Translations under genes and position numbers: made by a program
The notes under the pieces: generated by a model
Databases searched by the model: none
What the model saw: the letters and a program-made list of their open reading frames with translations, nothing else
What the model was told of the DNA's origin: nothing
In this document: positions 1 through 10,100 of the stretch, piece by piece
How positions within the stretch are numbered: the stretch's first letter is position 1
How the letters are laid out: each line of letters begins with the position of its first letter
NCBI GenBank assembly: GCA_902586495.1
Contig: CACIHQ010000012.1
Span: 1-34,344, forward strand
DNA from: an uncultured Pelagibacteraceae bacterium
Lineage (GTDB): Bacteria; Pseudomonadota; Alphaproteobacteria; Pelagibacterales; Pelagibacteraceae
Length of the DNA stretch: 34,344 bases
Direction of reading: 5' to 3'

Positions 1-132
1 AAATCTCAACAGGGACATATGAATGTTAACTATAATTTTTTAGTTAAACTTTATTCAGAGTTAAATGCAGATCAAAAATTAAAGTTTAATAAATCCTTAC
101 AGGTTTCAAATAATATTTCTAAGGTAGTGTAA
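1..132 (+). CDS. C-terminal end of an unrecognised protein (5' truncated)
   Basis: The window opens inside an open frame (frame 1) that gives 43 codons and then TAA at 130-132. The visible residues include NVNYNFLVKLYSEL and end NNISKVV. They are moderately polar, with no membrane segment and no motif I can name. The stop lies 4 bases from the 3' end of the minus-strand tRNA-Asn, so the two are convergent. An ATG lies at codon 7, but an open frame upstream of it makes continuation off the window more likely. I do not recognise the family; in many alphaproteobacteria a PopZ-like DUF2497 gene precedes valS, but nothing here confirms that. Confidence 0.5.
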   Translation, partial: KSQQGHMNVNYNFLVKLYSELNADQKLKFNKSLQVSNNISKVV

Positions 133-136
133 TTTT

Positions 137-212
137 TGGCTCCTCGGGCAGGACTCGAACCTGCGACCAATTGATTAACAGTCAACTGCTCTACCAACTG
201 AGCTACCGAGGA
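137..212 (-). tRNA. tRNA-Asn (anticodon GTT)
   Basis: The reverse complement folds as a 76-nt cloverleaf. The acceptor stem TCCTCGG pairs with CCGAGGA, the T-arm carries GGTTCGAACC, and the anticodon loop reads CTGTTAA, giving anticodon GTT. The discriminator base is G and the CCA end is encoded (tgg at 137-139). It lies 49 bases downstream of tRNA-Cys on the same strand, so the two may share a transcript. Confidence 0.97.
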
Positions 213-261
213 ATGTAAATTGTCAACTTACTTTCTTTTTTAACTAAAACAAGATTTTTTT

Positions 262-335
262 TGGAGGCAACGCCCGGAATCGAACCGGGATACAAGGATT
301 TGCAATCCTCTGCGTAACCATTCCGCCACGTTGCC
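262..335 (-). tRNA. tRNA-Cys (anticodon GCA)
   Basis: The reverse complement gives a 74-nt cloverleaf. The acceptor stem GGCAACG pairs with CGTTGCC, the anticodon loop is TTGCAAA with anticodon GCA, the T-arm contains GGTTCGATTCC, the discriminator is U, and the CCA end is encoded (tgg at 262-264). It would be transcribed ahead of tRNA-Asn. The 121 bases from here to valS must hold divergent promoters for the tRNAs and valS, but I see no strong hexamer pair in this AT-rich stretch. Confidence 0.97.
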
Positions 336-456
336 GTATGTTTTAGAAGATAGCTACAAGGAGTTTTATATTAAATATTTACATTTAGTCTATCAAATAA
401 CGTTCCAATTTGATTATTGTTAATTTAGATTATTAAATTATAAACTAATTACACCC

Positions 457-3084
457 ATGATAAGCGATAAATATATACATTCAAAAGTTGAAGATCGAAT
501 TTATGCTTATTGGGAAAAAAATAAATTATTCAAACCTAAAAAAAATTCCAAGAAGTATTCAATTGTAATTCCACCACCTAATGTAACCGGAAGTTTGCAT
601 ATGGGACATGCTTTGAATAATTCAATTCAAGACTTTTTGGTAAGATATTATCGTATGAATAATTATGAAACTTTATGGCAACCAGGAACGGATCATGCAG
701 GTATAGCTACCCAAGCACTTGTTGAGAAAAAGTTAGAAAAAGAAAGTCTTCCCAAAGCCACTCTTGGAAGAGAGAAATTTATTGAAAAAGTATGGGAATG
801 GAAAAATGAGTATGGCGATATAATAATTAATCAGTTAAAGAAATTAGGTTGCTCTTGTGACTGGTCAAGAAATGCTTTTACGATGGATAAAAATCTATCT
901 AAATCTGTCCTAAAAGTTTTTGTAGAATTACATAAAAAAAAATTAATTTATAAAGCCGAAAAACTAGTTAATTGGGACACTGTATTAAAAACTGCCATTT
1001 CAGATTTAGAAGTTGATCAAAGGGAGATGAATTCGAAGATTTATTACATTAGATATCCGATAGAAAATTCATCTGAATTTATAACTATTGCGACAACAAG
1101 ACCAGAAACTATGCTTGGAGATACCGCAATCGCTGTAAATCCAAAGGATAAAAGATACAAAAAATTTGTCGGCAAAATAGTAACAATACCAATTGTAGGT
1201 AGAAAAATAAAAATTATTAAAGATAATTATGCAGATCCCGATCAAGGAACTGGAGCTTTAAAGATAACACCAGCTCACGACTTTAATGACTATGACGTAG
1301 GTCAAAGAAATAAACTTGATATAATAAATATTTTTACTGAAGAAGGTAAAATTAATGATAATGCTCCGTCAGATTATATTGGTTTAGATAGATTTGATGC
1401 TCGAAAAAAATTACTCAACGAGCTTAAAGAAAAAGATTTTTTTGTTAAAGAAGAAGATATTAAAAACAAAGTTCCATATGGGGATAGATCAAATTCTATA
1501 ATAGAACCTTTTCTAACAGAGCAGTGGTTTGTTGATGCAAAAAAATTAGCTTTCAAAGCAAAAAAAATTGTTAAAACAAAAAAAACAAATTTCTTTCCTA
1601 GTAATTGGTCTAAAACTTATTTTCAATGGATGAACAATATAGAGCCATGGTGTATTTCTCGACAGCTTTGGTGGGGACATCAAATACCGGCATGGTATGG
1701 ACCCGATAAAAAAATTTTTGTAGCTATCAATGAGAAAGAAGCAAAAAAGTTAGCAAAAAAACATTATAAAAAAGATGTTGAATTAGTCAGAGATCCTGAT
1801 GTTTTAGATACATGGTTTTCTTCAGGTTTATGGCCTTTTGCAACTTTAGGATGGCCAGATGAAAAAGAGTTTGTTAAAAAATTTTATCCAACCACTGTTT
1901 TAGTTACTGGTTTTGACATTATTTTTTTCTGGGTAGCTAGAATGATTATGTTCGGCATGGAATTTTTAAATAAAGAGCCTTTTAAAGATATCTATGTTCA
2001 TGCTTTAGTTAGAGATGAGAAAGGACAAAAAATGTCTAAATCAAAAGGCAATGTTATTGATCCATTAGATATAATTGAAAAATATAGTGCAGATGCTTTA
2101 AGATTTACTTTACTATCCATGGCTTCTCCAGGAACTGATGTAAAACTTTCAGAAGATAGAGTTAAAGGATACAGAAATTTTTTAAATAAATTATGGAATG
2201 CAAATAATTTTTTAATTACAAATAAATGCGATTTCAATAAAACCGATAAAACTCCAAAAACTACACTAAATATCAATAAATGGATATATTCTGAACTAAT
2301 AAAGGTTAAAAATAAAATTCAAAAAAACATTGAGGACTATCGGTTTGATGAAGCTGCAAAAAATGCATACCAATTTGCATGGCATTCATATTGTGATTGG
2401 TATATTGAGCTTTCAAAAACAATTCTTTATTCAGAGGATAAAAAAGCTCAAAAAGAGGTAAAAGAGGTATCCGCTTATGTTTTTAAACAAATATTAGTAA
2501 TGCTACATCCTTTCATACCATTCGTAACTGAGGAAATATGGCTCAAAAATAAATTCGATAAATCAAATAAGAATTTTCTGATGTATAAGAATTGGCCATC
2601 TGCAAAAATTAAAAAAGATCAGTCTCAAAAAGATGTTGAAAAAATTATAGATATTATTTCTGAATTAAGGTCTTTTAAAAATGAGCTTAACGTTAGTCCT
2701 GGTTCCTTTGTAGATATATCAATAAACAAAATAGCAAAAAAAAATAAGTCATTAATGAACAATAATGAGACAATTTTGAAAAAACTTGGGCGCATAAACA
2801 ATTTTTTTGAAAAAGATCAAAATAAACCATCTGCAACAATGGTTATTTCAGGTGATATTTTTAAGATTTATTTTGATGAAAACGTTGACTTAAATTTAAT
2901 TAAAGAAAATTTATTAAAACGACAAAGAAAACATCAAGATGATTTAGACAAGATATCGCAACGATTATCGAATAAAAGTTTTGTTGATAGAGCACCAAAA
3001 AATATTGTTGAACAAGAAAAAACTAACTATAGTAACTTGAAAGATGATATTAAAAAGATATCTTTAACAATTGAAAGTTTATAA
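457..3084 (+). CDS. valS: Valyl-tRNA synthetase (ValS)
   Basis: A class I aminoacyl-tRNA synthetase that charges tRNA-Val with valine in the cytoplasm. At 875 residues it has the usual bacterial ValS length. The ATP-binding HIGH motif is H48-M-G-H51 in a [11 protein letters not shown] context, and the KMSKS loop is K525-M-S-K-S529. The editing (CP1) domain lies between them, with the [12 protein letters not shown] signature near residue 215. The anticodon-binding domain follows, and the C-terminal 70 residues are Lys/Glu-rich with the coiled-coil character typical of ValS. The start is the ATG at 457; no good Shine-Dalgarno precedes it. The stop overlaps the ilvD start by one base (TAATG), so translation of the two is probably coupled. 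The pairing links valine supply with valine charging. Confidence 0.97.
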   Translation: MISDKYIHSKVEDRIYAYWEKNKLFKPKKNSKKYSIVIPPPNVTGSLHMGHALNNSIQDFLVRYYRMNNYETLWQPGTDHAGIATQALVEKKLEKESLPKATLGREKFIEKVWEWKNEYGDIIINQLKKLGCSCDWSRNAFTMDKNLSKSVLKVFVELHKKKLIYKAEKLVNWDTVLKTAISDLEVDQREMNSKIYYIRYPIENSSEFITIATTRPETMLGDTAIAVNPKDKRYKKFVGKIVTIPIVGRKIKIIKDNYADPDQGTGALKITPAHDFNDYDVGQRNKLDIINIFTEEGKINDNAPSDYIGLDRFDARKKLLNELKEKDFFVKEEDIKNKVPYGDRSNSIIEPFLTEQWFVDAKKLAFKAKKIVKTKKTNFFPSNWSKTYFQWMNNIEPWCISRQLWWGHQIPAWYGPDKKIFVAINEKEAKKLAKKHYKKDVELVRDPDVLDTWFSSGLWPFATLGWPDEKEFVKKFYPTTVLVTGFDIIFFWVARMIMFGMEFLNKEPFKDIYVHALVRDEKGQKMSKSKGNVIDPLDIIEKYSADALRFTLLSMASPGTDVKLSEDRVKGYRNFLNKLWNANNFLITNKCDFNKTDKTPKTTLNINKWIYSELIKVKNKIQKNIEDYRFDEAAKNAYQFAWHSYCDWYIELSKTILYSEDKKAQKEVKEVSAYVFKQILVMLHPFIPFVTEEIWLKNKFDKSNKNFLMYKNWPSAKIKKDQSQKDVEKIIDIISELRSFKNELNVSPGSFVDISINKIAKKNKSLMNNNETILKKLGRINNFFEKDQNKPSATMVISGDIFKIYFDENVDLNLIKENLLKRQRKHQDDLDKISQRLSNKSFVDRAPKNIVEQEKTNYSNLKDDIKKISLTIESL

Positions 3085-4802
3085 TGCGGAAATTTAATAA
3101 GAAAAAACTACCAAGTAGACATACATCTCTTGGTCCTGATAGAGCCCCTCACAGATCATTCTATTATGCTATGGGTGAAACTGAAAAAGATGTTTCAAAA
3201 CCTTTTATTGGTGTTGTTTCAACTTGGAATGAAGCTGCACCTTGTAACATAGCTCTAATGAGACAAGCTCAATCGGTTAAAAAGGGTGTAAGAGCCTCTG
3301 GTGGTACACCAAGGGAATTTTGTACAATTACAGTCACTGACGGTATAGCAATGGGTCACGAAGGAATGAAATCTTCTTTGATTTCAAGAGAAGTAATAGC
3401 AGATAGTGCTGAATTAACTGTTAGAGGACATTGTTATGATGCATTAGTAGGTATCGCAGGTTGTGATAAATCTTTGCCAGGTTTAATGATGTCGATGGTT
3501 AGACTAAATGTACCAAGTGTATTTATTTATGGTGGTTCAATATTACCAGGAAAATATAAAGGCAAAGATGTAACTGTAGTTGATGTTTTTGAAGCTGTTG
3601 GAAAACATTCTTCAGGACAAATGTCAGCAAAAGAGTTAAGGAAGTTAGAATTAGTTGCTTGCCCTACAGCTGGAGCTTGCGGAGGTCAATTTACTGCTAA
3701 TACAATGGCGTGTGTGTCTGAGGCTATTGGTTTAGCATTACCTTATTCTGCGGGAACACCTGCACCATACGAGGAAAGAGACAAGTATGCAAAAGCGAGT
3801 GGCCGAATGGTTATGGAATTATTAGCTAAAAAAATTAAACCAAGAGATATTGTAACAAGAAAAGCATTAGAAAATGCTGCAACAATTGTAGCTGCAACTG
3901 GAGGTTCAACTAATGCAGCATTACATTTACCAGCTATTGCAAATGAAGCAGGAATAAAATTTGATTTAATGGATGTTGCAAAAATATTTAAAAGAACGCC
4001 TTATCTTGCAGACTTAAAACCAGGTGGAAAATATGTTGCTAAAGATATGTGGTTGGCAGGTGGTGTGCCGATGCTTTTAAAAACTTTATATGATGGTGGT
4101 TATATTCATGGTGATTGTATGACAGTTACAGGTAAAACAATGAAAGAAAATTTAAAGGGAATTAAATTTAATCCGAAACAAAAAGTGTTAAGAGCTTACA
4201 ACAAACCCTTATCACCAGATGGTGGTGTAGTAGGTTTGAAAGGAAATTTAGCTCCAGAAGGTGGTATTGTTAAAATTGCAGGACTAAAAAAATTACAATT
4301 TACTGGAAGAGCAAGATGTTTTGATAATGAAGAAAGTGCAATGAAAGCAGTACAAAGTAGAAAATATAAAGATGGTGATGTAATTATAATTAGATACGAA
4401 GGTCCAGTAGGGGGACCAGGTATGAGAGAAATGCTTTCAACAACTGGTGCAATTTATGGTCAAGGAAAAGGCGAGAAAGTTGCTTTAATTACTGATGGAA
4501 GATTTTCAGGAGCAACTAGAGGTTTTTGTGTTGGCCACGTTGGACCAGAGGCTGCTTTAGGTGGACCGATTGCTCTTTTACGAAACGGTGATTTAATTGA
4601 TATTGATGCTAAAAAAGGAACAATTAATGTTCGTTTAACAAGAGCACAATTAGCTTCAAGAAGAAGAAAATGGAAAGCTAAAAAATCTGATTTTGGCTCG
4701 GGAACTCTTTGGAAATATGCACAAACAGTTGGGCCAGCAAGTTTAGGAGCCCCAACTCATCCTGGTAAGAAAAAAGAAGTTAAGGAATATTCAAAAATTT
4801 AA
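3084..4802 (+). CDS. ilvD: Dihydroxy-acid dehydratase (IlvD)
   Basis: Catalyses dehydration of 2,3-dihydroxy-isovalerate and 2,3-dihydroxy-3-methylvalerate to the 2-keto acids, the common late step of valine, isoleucine and leucine synthesis. The length of 572 residues is typical. Visible cysteines are C54 (in [10 protein letters not shown]), C127 (GCDKSLPG) and C199 (TAGACGGQ); these match the three cluster ligands of [2Fe-2S]-type family members. K129, next to C127, matches the Lys that is carbamylated and binds Mg. C193 is an additional nearby cysteine. The C-terminal [19 protein letters not shown] block is the usual substrate-site signature. The gene is joined to valS and manC by 1-nt TAATG overlaps. 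The cluster type is inferred from cysteine positions. Confidence 0.97.
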   Translation: MRKFNKKKLPSRHTSLGPDRAPHRSFYYAMGETEKDVSKPFIGVVSTWNEAAPCNIALMRQAQSVKKGVRASGGTPREFCTITVTDGIAMGHEGMKSSLISREVIADSAELTVRGHCYDALVGIAGCDKSLPGLMMSMVRLNVPSVFIYGGSILPGKYKGKDVTVVDVFEAVGKHSSGQMSAKELRKLELVACPTAGACGGQFTANTMACVSEAIGLALPYSAGTPAPYEERDKYAKASGRMVMELLAKKIKPRDIVTRKALENAATIVAATGGSTNAALHLPAIANEAGIKFDLMDVAKIFKRTPYLADLKPGGKYVAKDMWLAGGVPMLLKTLYDGGYIHGDCMTVTGKTMKENLKGIKFNPKQKVLRAYNKPLSPDGGVVGLKGNLAPEGGIVKIAGLKKLQFTGRARCFDNEESAMKAVQSRKYKDGDVIIIRYEGPVGGPGMREMLSTTGAIYGQGKGEKVALITDGRFSGATRGFCVGHVGPEAALGGPIALLRNGDLIDIDAKKGTINVRLTRAQLASRRRKWKAKKSDFGSGTLWKYAQTVGPASLGAPTHPGKKKEVKEYSKI

Positions 4803-5992
4803 TGAAAATTCGCCCAGTTATTTTATGTGGTGGCGCTGGAACAAGACTTTGGCCAAAAGCTAAAAAACATCAAGCAAAACAATTTATTGATTTTGGTAAT
4901 TGGACTTTATTAGGTAAAACTTTAGAAAGAGTTAAAGCATCTATATATGATGCACCAATTATAAGCACTAATGCAAAATATTTAAGACAAGTAAAACAAC
5001 ATTTAAAAAAACACAAAATAAGAAAATTCAAGATTGTTTTAGAGCCAGCAAAAAGAAATACTGCACCCGCTATATTAAGTACGGCTTTAATTAAAGACAT
5101 TCCAAACGAACAACCATTAATGTTTTTGGCTGCTGATCATTTGATAGAAAAAGTTGGTTTATTCAATAAAGCTATCAAAAAAAATCAAAAGAAACTTACT
5201 CAAAACAATATCTTTATTTTTGGGATTAAACCCAAAATGCCCTCAAGTGAATTTGGTTATTTTTTAACAAAAAGTAACAAAGTAACTAGATTTGTAGAAA
5301 AACCCAAAAAGGCTAAAGCTAAACAAATAATTAGTAAAAAAGGTTATTGGAATTCTGGAATGTTTTATTTGAGAAAAGACTCAATAATAAATAATTTTAA
5401 GAAATACCAACCAAATATTTATCGAAATTGTAATAAAGCAGTATTAAAAGCAAAATATAAAAGTAATATATATTATTTAAACAAACAATCTTTCACAAAA
5501 GCAAAAGCCAAGTCTTTTGACTATGCAATATTAGAAAAGACCAAAGATATAAATGCTATCAAATTAGATATTCCTTGGTCTGATTTAGGATCTTGGAAAG
5601 AAATCTGTAAGATGTACGGACGAAATAAAAGACATTATTTTAAAAAGAAGAATGTATTCCACAGACCTTGGGGTAGTTATGTAAATCTATTTAATGGTAA
5701 GGAATTCTTAATTAAAGAATTATATGTAAAACCAAAAGGTATATTAAGTCTTCAAAAACATCATCATAGAGCTGAACATTGGGTAGTTACTCATGGTGAA
5801 CCTAAAATTACTTTAAATAAGAAATATTTCACTATGAAACCTGATGAAACTATTTTTATTCCACTAGGTGCAATCCATAGAATAGAAAATCCCTATAAAA
5901 AACCAGTTAAAATAATTGAAGCTCAAGTAGGCTCGATTTTAAAAGAAACAGATATAGTGAGATATCAAGATATTTATGGCAGAGTAAAATAA
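4802..5992 (+). CDS. manC: Mannose-1-phosphate guanylyltransferase with C-terminal cupin domain
   Basis: Makes GDP-mannose from mannose-1-phosphate and GTP, feeding envelope or exopolysaccharide synthesis. The nucleotidyltransferase signature GGAGTRLWP is at residues 10-18, and FVEKP (164-168) is the second conserved motif. After about residue 280 a cupin of the type II phosphomannose isomerase kind is seen (SLQKHHHRAEHWVV, then DETIFIPLGAIHRIENP), so the enzyme may be bifunctional. At 396 residues it is shorter than the usual ManC/AlgA of about 470, with a compressed linker. It starts inside the ilvD stop (TAATG) and ends exactly where the convergent lipid kinase gene begins, leaving no intergenic base. 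Why it sits with valS and ilvD is not clear from the sequence. Confidence 0.9.
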   Translation: MKIRPVILCGGAGTRLWPKAKKHQAKQFIDFGNWTLLGKTLERVKASIYDAPIISTNAKYLRQVKQHLKKHKIRKFKIVLEPAKRNTAPAILSTALIKDIPNEQPLMFLAADHLIEKVGLFNKAIKKNQKKLTQNNIFIFGIKPKMPSSEFGYFLTKSNKVTRFVEKPKKAKAKQIISKKGYWNSGMFYLRKDSIINNFKKYQPNIYRNCNKAVLKAKYKSNIYYLNKQSFTKAKAKSFDYAILEKTKDINAIKLDIPWSDLGSWKEICKMYGRNKRHYFKKKNVFHRPWGSYVNLFNGKEFLIKELYVKPKGILSLQKHHHRAEHWVVTHGEPKITLNKKYFTMKPDETIFIPLGAIHRIENPYKKPVKIIEAQVGSILKETDIVRYQDIYGRVK

Positions 5993-6877
5993 TTATTTTA
6001 CAAGAAAATTCACTTTTTTATTTGATAGATTTAAATGAATTTTTTTATATGAACCAAAATTATCTCCATCAATTTGAACAGGTATCAAATCATTTCCATC
6101 AATTGTAATGTTTTGTGAATAAGTAGTAATAACATTTTTATTTTTACTTAAATCACCATTAAGAATTATTAAAAATATAGAATATAATAAATTGATCCTA
6201 GTTAAATCCTTAAATATATATGTGACTATTTTATTTTCAAAAATATTTGTTTTATTTATTTTATGATGTCCAGCGTAATATTTGGTATTTGAAGATAATA
6301 TCCAGTCTGCTTGATAAAATTGTCCATCAAAAGTAACATTTAATTTTTTATTATTCATAAACAAGAAATATTGAAAACCTTTGATACCAAATATCACTTT
6401 TCCAAGAATTTTTTTAATTTTTGAATTAATTGAATGAACAATTTTTGCATCCCATCCTATACCAGCCATTAAAAAGAAATAATTCTCGTTAATTTTTACA
6501 AGATTAGAGGATTTATAATTATTAGAAATCAATACATTGACTATATCATCAATCTTTTTATTCATTGATAATTCAGCTTGCAGTAAATTTGCAGTCCCAG
6601 CAGGTATATAGCCTATAGCAAAATCGTCTTTAAAATTAAAATCATTCTTTATTAATTCATTAATTGCAAAAGAAACAGATCCATCTCCACCAGCAACTAT
6701 TAATCGATCATAATTTTTTTGATTAAAGTTTTTAAAAATTTTCTTAGCTTGATTTATTGTTTTGGTCTCAAAGTATTCTACTGAATTATTTTCTTTTAAC
6801 TTAGATAAAACCCTATTTATGAATTTTGATTTTCTTCCAGAGGAAGAGTTTTGATTGTAAATTAAACAATACAACAT
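5993..6877 (-). CDS. Diacylglycerol kinase-like lipid kinase (DAGK catalytic family)
   Basis: A soluble lipid kinase of the DagK/YegS/BmrU type, expected to phosphorylate diacylglycerol or a related lipid at the inner face of the membrane. The nucleotide-binding motif GGDGS is at residues 63-67, and the second family motif, IPAGTANLL, starts near residue 91. At 294 residues it matches the family. The start ATG at 6877 follows an AGGATT-like ribosome site. It is divergent from plcP, which generates diacylglycerol, so a role in returning diacylglycerol to phosphatidic acid when phosphate is available would fit; that is inference. It abuts manC tail to tail. A sphingosine or undecaprenol kinase activity cannot be excluded. 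Confidence 0.85.
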   Translation of the reverse strand: MLYCLIYNQNSSSGRKSKFINRVLSKLKENNSVEYFETKTINQAKKIFKNFNQKNYDRLIVAGGDGSVSFAINELIKNDFNFKDDFAIGYIPAGTANLLQAELSMNKKIDDIVNVLISNNYKSSNLVKINENYFFLMAGIGWDAKIVHSINSKIKKILGKVIFGIKGFQYFLFMNNKKLNVTFDGQFYQADWILSSNTKYYAGHHKINKTNIFENKIVTYIFKDLTRINLLYSIFLIILNGDLSKNKNVITTYSQNITIDGNDLIPVQIDGDNFGSYKKIHLNLSNKKVNFLVK

Positions 6878-6895
6878 AATTAATCCTTAAAAAAT

Positions 6896-6917
6896 TTTTA
6901 ACAAATTTGTAACATTT
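6896..6917 (+). promoter_or_regulatory. Candidate PhoB box upstream of plcP
   Basis: Two adjacent 11-bp direct repeats, TTTTAACAAAT (6896-6906) and TTGTAACATTT (6907-6917), share TAACA in register exactly 11 bp apart. This matches the tandem 11-bp architecture of PhoB boxes. A related set stands before pstS in the same window. The box lies 59 bp before the plcP ATG at 6976. It is also about 20 bp from the divergent lipid kinase start, so it might affect both genes. A matching -10 was not resolved with confidence. Confidence 0.65.
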
Positions 6918-6975
6918 AAATGAAATAAGAAATACATGATTCGTGTTACAGTTGTATTAAAATATAGGCCTTTAA

Positions 6976-7788
6976 ATGCCTAACATACTTAAATACAAAA
7001 GCATTTTTATTTCTGATGTGCATTTGGGTACCAAGGGTTGTCAGGCGAAAAAACTTTTAGAGTTTTTTAAAAACTCAAGATCTGAAAATCTTTATCTTGT
7101 AGGAGACATTATAGATGTCTGGGAAATGCAAAAAAGTTTTTTTTGGCCTCAAGAACATAATGATGTAATCCAAAAAATTTTAAGAAAAGCAAGACATGGC
7201 ACTAAAGTTTTCTATATTATGGGCAACCATGATGAAATGTTAAGAAAATTTATTCCAATGAATTTTGGTGACATCCATATGGTTAATAGAGTTATTCATG
7301 AGACAAATGCTGGAAAAAAATATGTTGTTGTTCATGGTGATGCTTGGGATGGTGTTATGAAACATGCTAAATGGCTATCTAAACTTGGATCAATAGCTTA
7401 CAATTTATTGTTACAAATAAATGTAATAATTAATTTCTTTAGAAGGTTGAGAGGAAAAGAATATTGGTCTCTTGCAAAATATTTAAAATATAAGGTTAAG
7501 AACGCCGTCAAATATATTGGTGAATATGAAAAAACACTCTCAGATTATGCAAAAAGAAAAAAATTTGATGGAATAATTTGTGGCCATATCCATCATGCTG
7601 AGGATAGAGATTTTAATGGGGTCAATTATTTAAATTGTGGAGACTGGGTAGAATCTTGCACTGCATTAGCCGAAAATTACGATGGTAGCTTTGAAATATT
7701 ATATTGGGATAAAATAAGAGAACAATATTTAGACACTCAAGAAATAATTAAACCTATTAAAAATGAAGACTTAAAAAAAGCTTCGTAA
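6976..7788 (+). CDS. plcP: PlcP-type metallophosphoesterase (phospholipid headgroup removal)
   Basis: A calcineurin-like metallophosphoesterase of 270 residues with all metal-binding blocks: SDVHLG (D14, H16), GDIIDVW (G43-D44), GNHDE (N84-H85), VHGDAWD (H120) and GHIHHAED (H204, H206). The LpxH family shares this fold, but the gene is immediately followed (3-nt gap) by a diacylglycerol glycosyltransferase. It also sits beside the Pho genes, behind a PhoB-box-like repeat. In SAR11 and other marine bacteria this plcP-agt pair is known to degrade phospholipids to diacylglycerol and replace them with glycolipids under phosphate starvation. The expected activity is phospholipase C-like cleavage of glycerophospholipids at the cytoplasmic membrane. 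The enzymatic assignment is by context and family; LpxH-like UDP-diacylglucosamine hydrolase is the main alternative. Confidence 0.85.
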   Translation: MPNILKYKSIFISDVHLGTKGCQAKKLLEFFKNSRSENLYLVGDIIDVWEMQKSFFWPQEHNDVIQKILRKARHGTKVFYIMGNHDEMLRKFIPMNFGDIHMVNRVIHETNAGKKYVVVHGDAWDGVMKHAKWLSKLGSIAYNLLLQINVIINFFRRLRGKEYWSLAKYLKYKVKNAVKYIGEYEKTLSDYAKRKKFDGIICGHIHHAEDRDFNGVNYLNCGDWVESCTALAENYDGSFEILYWDKIREQYLDTQEIIKPIKNEDLKKAS

Positions 7789-7791
7789 TTA

Positions 7792-8799
7792 ATGAAAATT
7801 TTAATCGCAACAGATGCATATTTTCCACAAGTAAATGGTGTTGTAAGAACCTTGCATGAAACAGGTAAAATTTTAAAAGAACAAGGTCATAGAATAGAAT
7901 ATATCACACCAGAATTATTTTTAACTTTTCCGATGCCAAAATATAATGAAATTAGAATATCTATTAATGTTTGGCCAAGAGTTGGTAGCTTAATAAAGAA
8001 AATAAAACCTGATGCAATTCATATAGCTACTGAAGGTCCTATAGGGACTATGGCAAGAAGATATTGTTTAAAGAATAAACTAAAGTTTACCACAAGTTTT
8101 CATACAAGATTTGATAAATATCTTAAGCTTTACTTTCCTATTATACCTGCAAAATGGGCTGAAAAATTCTTAGCAAACTTTCATAACAAGGCTGAGAGAA
8201 TCTTAGTAACAACAGAATCTATGAGAAAAGAATTAATCGATATAGGTATAGATAATAATAAAATGATTACTTGGACAAGAGGAGGCAATCATGGAGCTTT
8301 TAAGAGTCCGAAAAAAATTGATTTACCACATAAAAGACCGATTTGGATTTATGTTGGAAGAGTTGCAGTTGAAAAAAACATAAGAGCTTTTTTAGAATGT
8401 GATTTAGAGGGTACAAAAATGATAATAGGAAAGGGACCTGATTTAAAAAAATTAAAAAAAGAATTTCCTAAAGATATTTTTTTAGGAGAAAAAACAAATG
8501 GTGAATTAGCGTCTCATTTTGCATCTTCCGATGTTTTTGTATTTCCAAGTAAAACAGATACATTTGGAATTGTAGTTTGTGAGTCTTTAAATTGCGGAAC
8601 ACCTGTAGCTGCTTATCCTGTTCCAGGTCCTAAAGATATATTTGAGGGTTCCAAAATAAATTGTTTAGATAATGATCTTAAAGTTTCAGCTCATAAAGCT
8701 TTGAAAGTTAATAGAAATGATTGTCTTGAATTTGCAAAAAAATTCACTTGGGAAGAAACAGCAAAAATATTTTTTAACAATATTTCACCAAATCATTAG
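7792..8799 (+). CDS. agt: Diacylglycerol glycosyltransferase, GT4 family (Agt type)
   Basis: A GT-B glycosyltransferase of family GT4 related to SQD2-like lipid glycosyltransferases. The N-terminal acceptor domain begins with an ATDAYFPQVNGVVRTL block, and SFHTRFDKYLKLYFP near residues 102-116 is typical of lipid-acting members. The donor-site blocks are GRVAVEKN (189-196) and DTFGIVVCE (256-264), where the first acidic residue of the E-x7-E motif is Asp, as in SQD2 relatives. At 335 residues it is slightly short for the family. Placed directly after plcP, it would take the diacylglycerol made by PlcP and add hexose or glucuronate to give non-phosphorus lipids. The pairing is established for SAR11 and related bacteria; the sugar donor here cannot be read from sequence. 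Confidence 0.87.
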   Translation: MKILIATDAYFPQVNGVVRTLHETGKILKEQGHRIEYITPELFLTFPMPKYNEIRISINVWPRVGSLIKKIKPDAIHIATEGPIGTMARRYCLKNKLKFTTSFHTRFDKYLKLYFPIIPAKWAEKFLANFHNKAERILVTTESMRKELIDIGIDNNKMITWTRGGNHGAFKSPKKIDLPHKRPIWIYVGRVAVEKNIRAFLECDLEGTKMIIGKGPDLKKLKKEFPKDIFLGEKTNGELASHFASSDVFVFPSKTDTFGIVVCESLNCGTPVAAYPVPGPKDIFEGSKINCLDNDLKVSAHKALKVNRNDCLEFAKKFTWEETAKIFFNNISPNH

Positions 8800-8864
8800 T
8801 TAATTTTTCCTTAATTTATTTGCATTAAAAAGTTTAATGATGCAAAATTAAGCCGTCTAAATTT

Positions 8865-10010
8865 ATGGAATATTTCATCATTCTACTTATAGTTGTTATA
8901 ATTTATCTCCTCTATTTACTTAATCAAAAAAAAAACAAATCAATAAATACTGCTACAATAATTAATAAAAGAGAGGAAAAAACCAAAAGAGTAATTATTG
9001 ATGAGCTTGAGGATCAATTTTTTGCATTAAATAAATTTAACATAATTAAATATGCCAATCCAAGTGCATTAAAAAGATTTGGAAGTAATTTAATTGATAA
9101 AAACATATCTTCTATAATTCGAAAACCAGAATTAATAGAAAATATTGAAAAAGCTATTGTTGAAAATAAAACAAAAAATATTGACATTGAAATAGACCTC
9201 CCATCATATCAATTCTATAAAATTTATATTATTCCTGGCCCAACTCATTTGTTTACTGAACCAGACTCTGTTGTGTTATTTTTAAAAGATTTTACTGAAA
9301 TTACAAAAGCACAAAAATTTAAAACTGATTTTGTAGCAAATGTAAGCCATGAATTAAGAACACCTTTAATGGCAATCAAAGGATCACTAGAAACAATTGA
9401 GGGCCCAGCGTCTGATGATGAAAAGGCTAAAAAAAAATTTATGAAAATAATGACTGATCAATCAAATAGAATGGAAAATTTAATTAATGATCTTTTAATA
9501 CTCACAAGAATTGAATTAGAAGAACACATAAGGCCAAACTCTTTAGTTGATATAAATGATCTTTTCAAAACAATCATCAGTAATTTTGAGATTGTTTTAA
9601 AAAGAAAGAAATTAAATATTAATTTATCTCTCGCCAATCCAACAGTTGTTATTGGAGATGAAAAAAAATTACAAACTGTTTTTTCTAATCTTTTAGATAA
9701 TGCAATTAAGTATTCAAAGGAAAATAAGTCTATTTTTATATCAAGCAAAATTAGCGATGGTAAATTGTTAGAAAAAAATTTTATGATCAGTATTAAAGAC
9801 GAAGGTGTTGGCATTCCTCAAAGATATATTTCTAGAATTACAGAAAGATTTTTTAGGGTAGATCTTGAACAAAGTAACAAGGTTGGTGGAACCGGTTTAG
9901 GATTAGCTATTGTTAAACATATAGTTACTCAACATCGTGGACACTATGAGATTCTAAGTGAGGAAAACCAAGGAACTGAAATTCAAATTTATTTACCAGC
10001 GAAAACTTAA
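8865..10010 (+). CDS. phoR: Phosphate regulon sensor histidine kinase PhoR
   Basis: The sensor partner of PhoB. The protein has a single N-terminal membrane segment (about residues 2-20), a PAS-like domain (about 45-140), and a HisKA domain with the phosphorylated histidine at H162 in FVANVSHELRTPL. The HATPase domain has an N-box (NLLDNAIKYS), a G1 box (DEGVGIP) and a G2 box (GGTGLGLAIVKH). At 381 residues with one short transmembrane anchor and no periplasmic domain it resembles PhoR, which senses through PstSCAB-PhoU and not through an external domain. It is separated from phoB by the pst-phoU genes, an arrangement found in other alphaproteobacteria. The 65-bp gap after agt shows no clear PhoB box, so it may be read from the plcP promoter. 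Confidence 0.92.
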   Translation: MEYFIILLIVVIIYLLYLLNQKKNKSINTATIINKREEKTKRVIIDELEDQFFALNKFNIIKYANPSALKRFGSNLIDKNISSIIRKPELIENIEKAIVENKTKNIDIEIDLPSYQFYKIYIIPGPTHLFTEPDSVVLFLKDFTEITKAQKFKTDFVANVSHELRTPLMAIKGSLETIEGPASDDEKAKKKFMKIMTDQSNRMENLINDLLILTRIELEEHIRPNSLVDINDLFKTIISNFEIVLKRKKLNINLSLANPTVVIGDEKKLQTVFSNLLDNAIKYSKENKSIFISSKISDGKLLEKNFMISIKDEGVGIPQRYISRITERFFRVDLEQSNKVGGTGLGLAIVKHIVTQHRGHYEILSEENQGTEIQIYLPAKT

Positions 10011-10049
10011 ATTTAAAAAATATTATATTGTAATAGTTTTAGAAGGTTT

Positions 10050-10071
10050 TTTTAACAATTCTTTACTTGAT
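10050..10071 (+). promoter_or_regulatory. Degenerate PhoB-box-like repeat before the 202-residue gene
   Basis: TTTTAACAATT (10050-10060) is followed by CTTTACTTGAT (10061-10071). The first half matches the repeats before plcP and pstS (TTTTAACA); the second is weak. It lies 29 bp before the ATG at 10101. The match is suggestive only in such AT-rich DNA. Confidence 0.3.
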
Positions 10072-10100
10072 TAATGTTAATCTTTTAATTAATTTTTTAT

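Noticed and set aside
1998..2276. Antisense open frame of 92 codons within valS
   Set aside because: It is opposite a highly conserved catalytic region of valS and shows no independent coding signal.
6976..7788. Annotation as LpxH (lipid A synthesis)
   Set aside because: The fold is compatible, but direct linkage to a lipid glycosyltransferase and Pho regulators favours PlcP; it is kept as an alternative in the entry.
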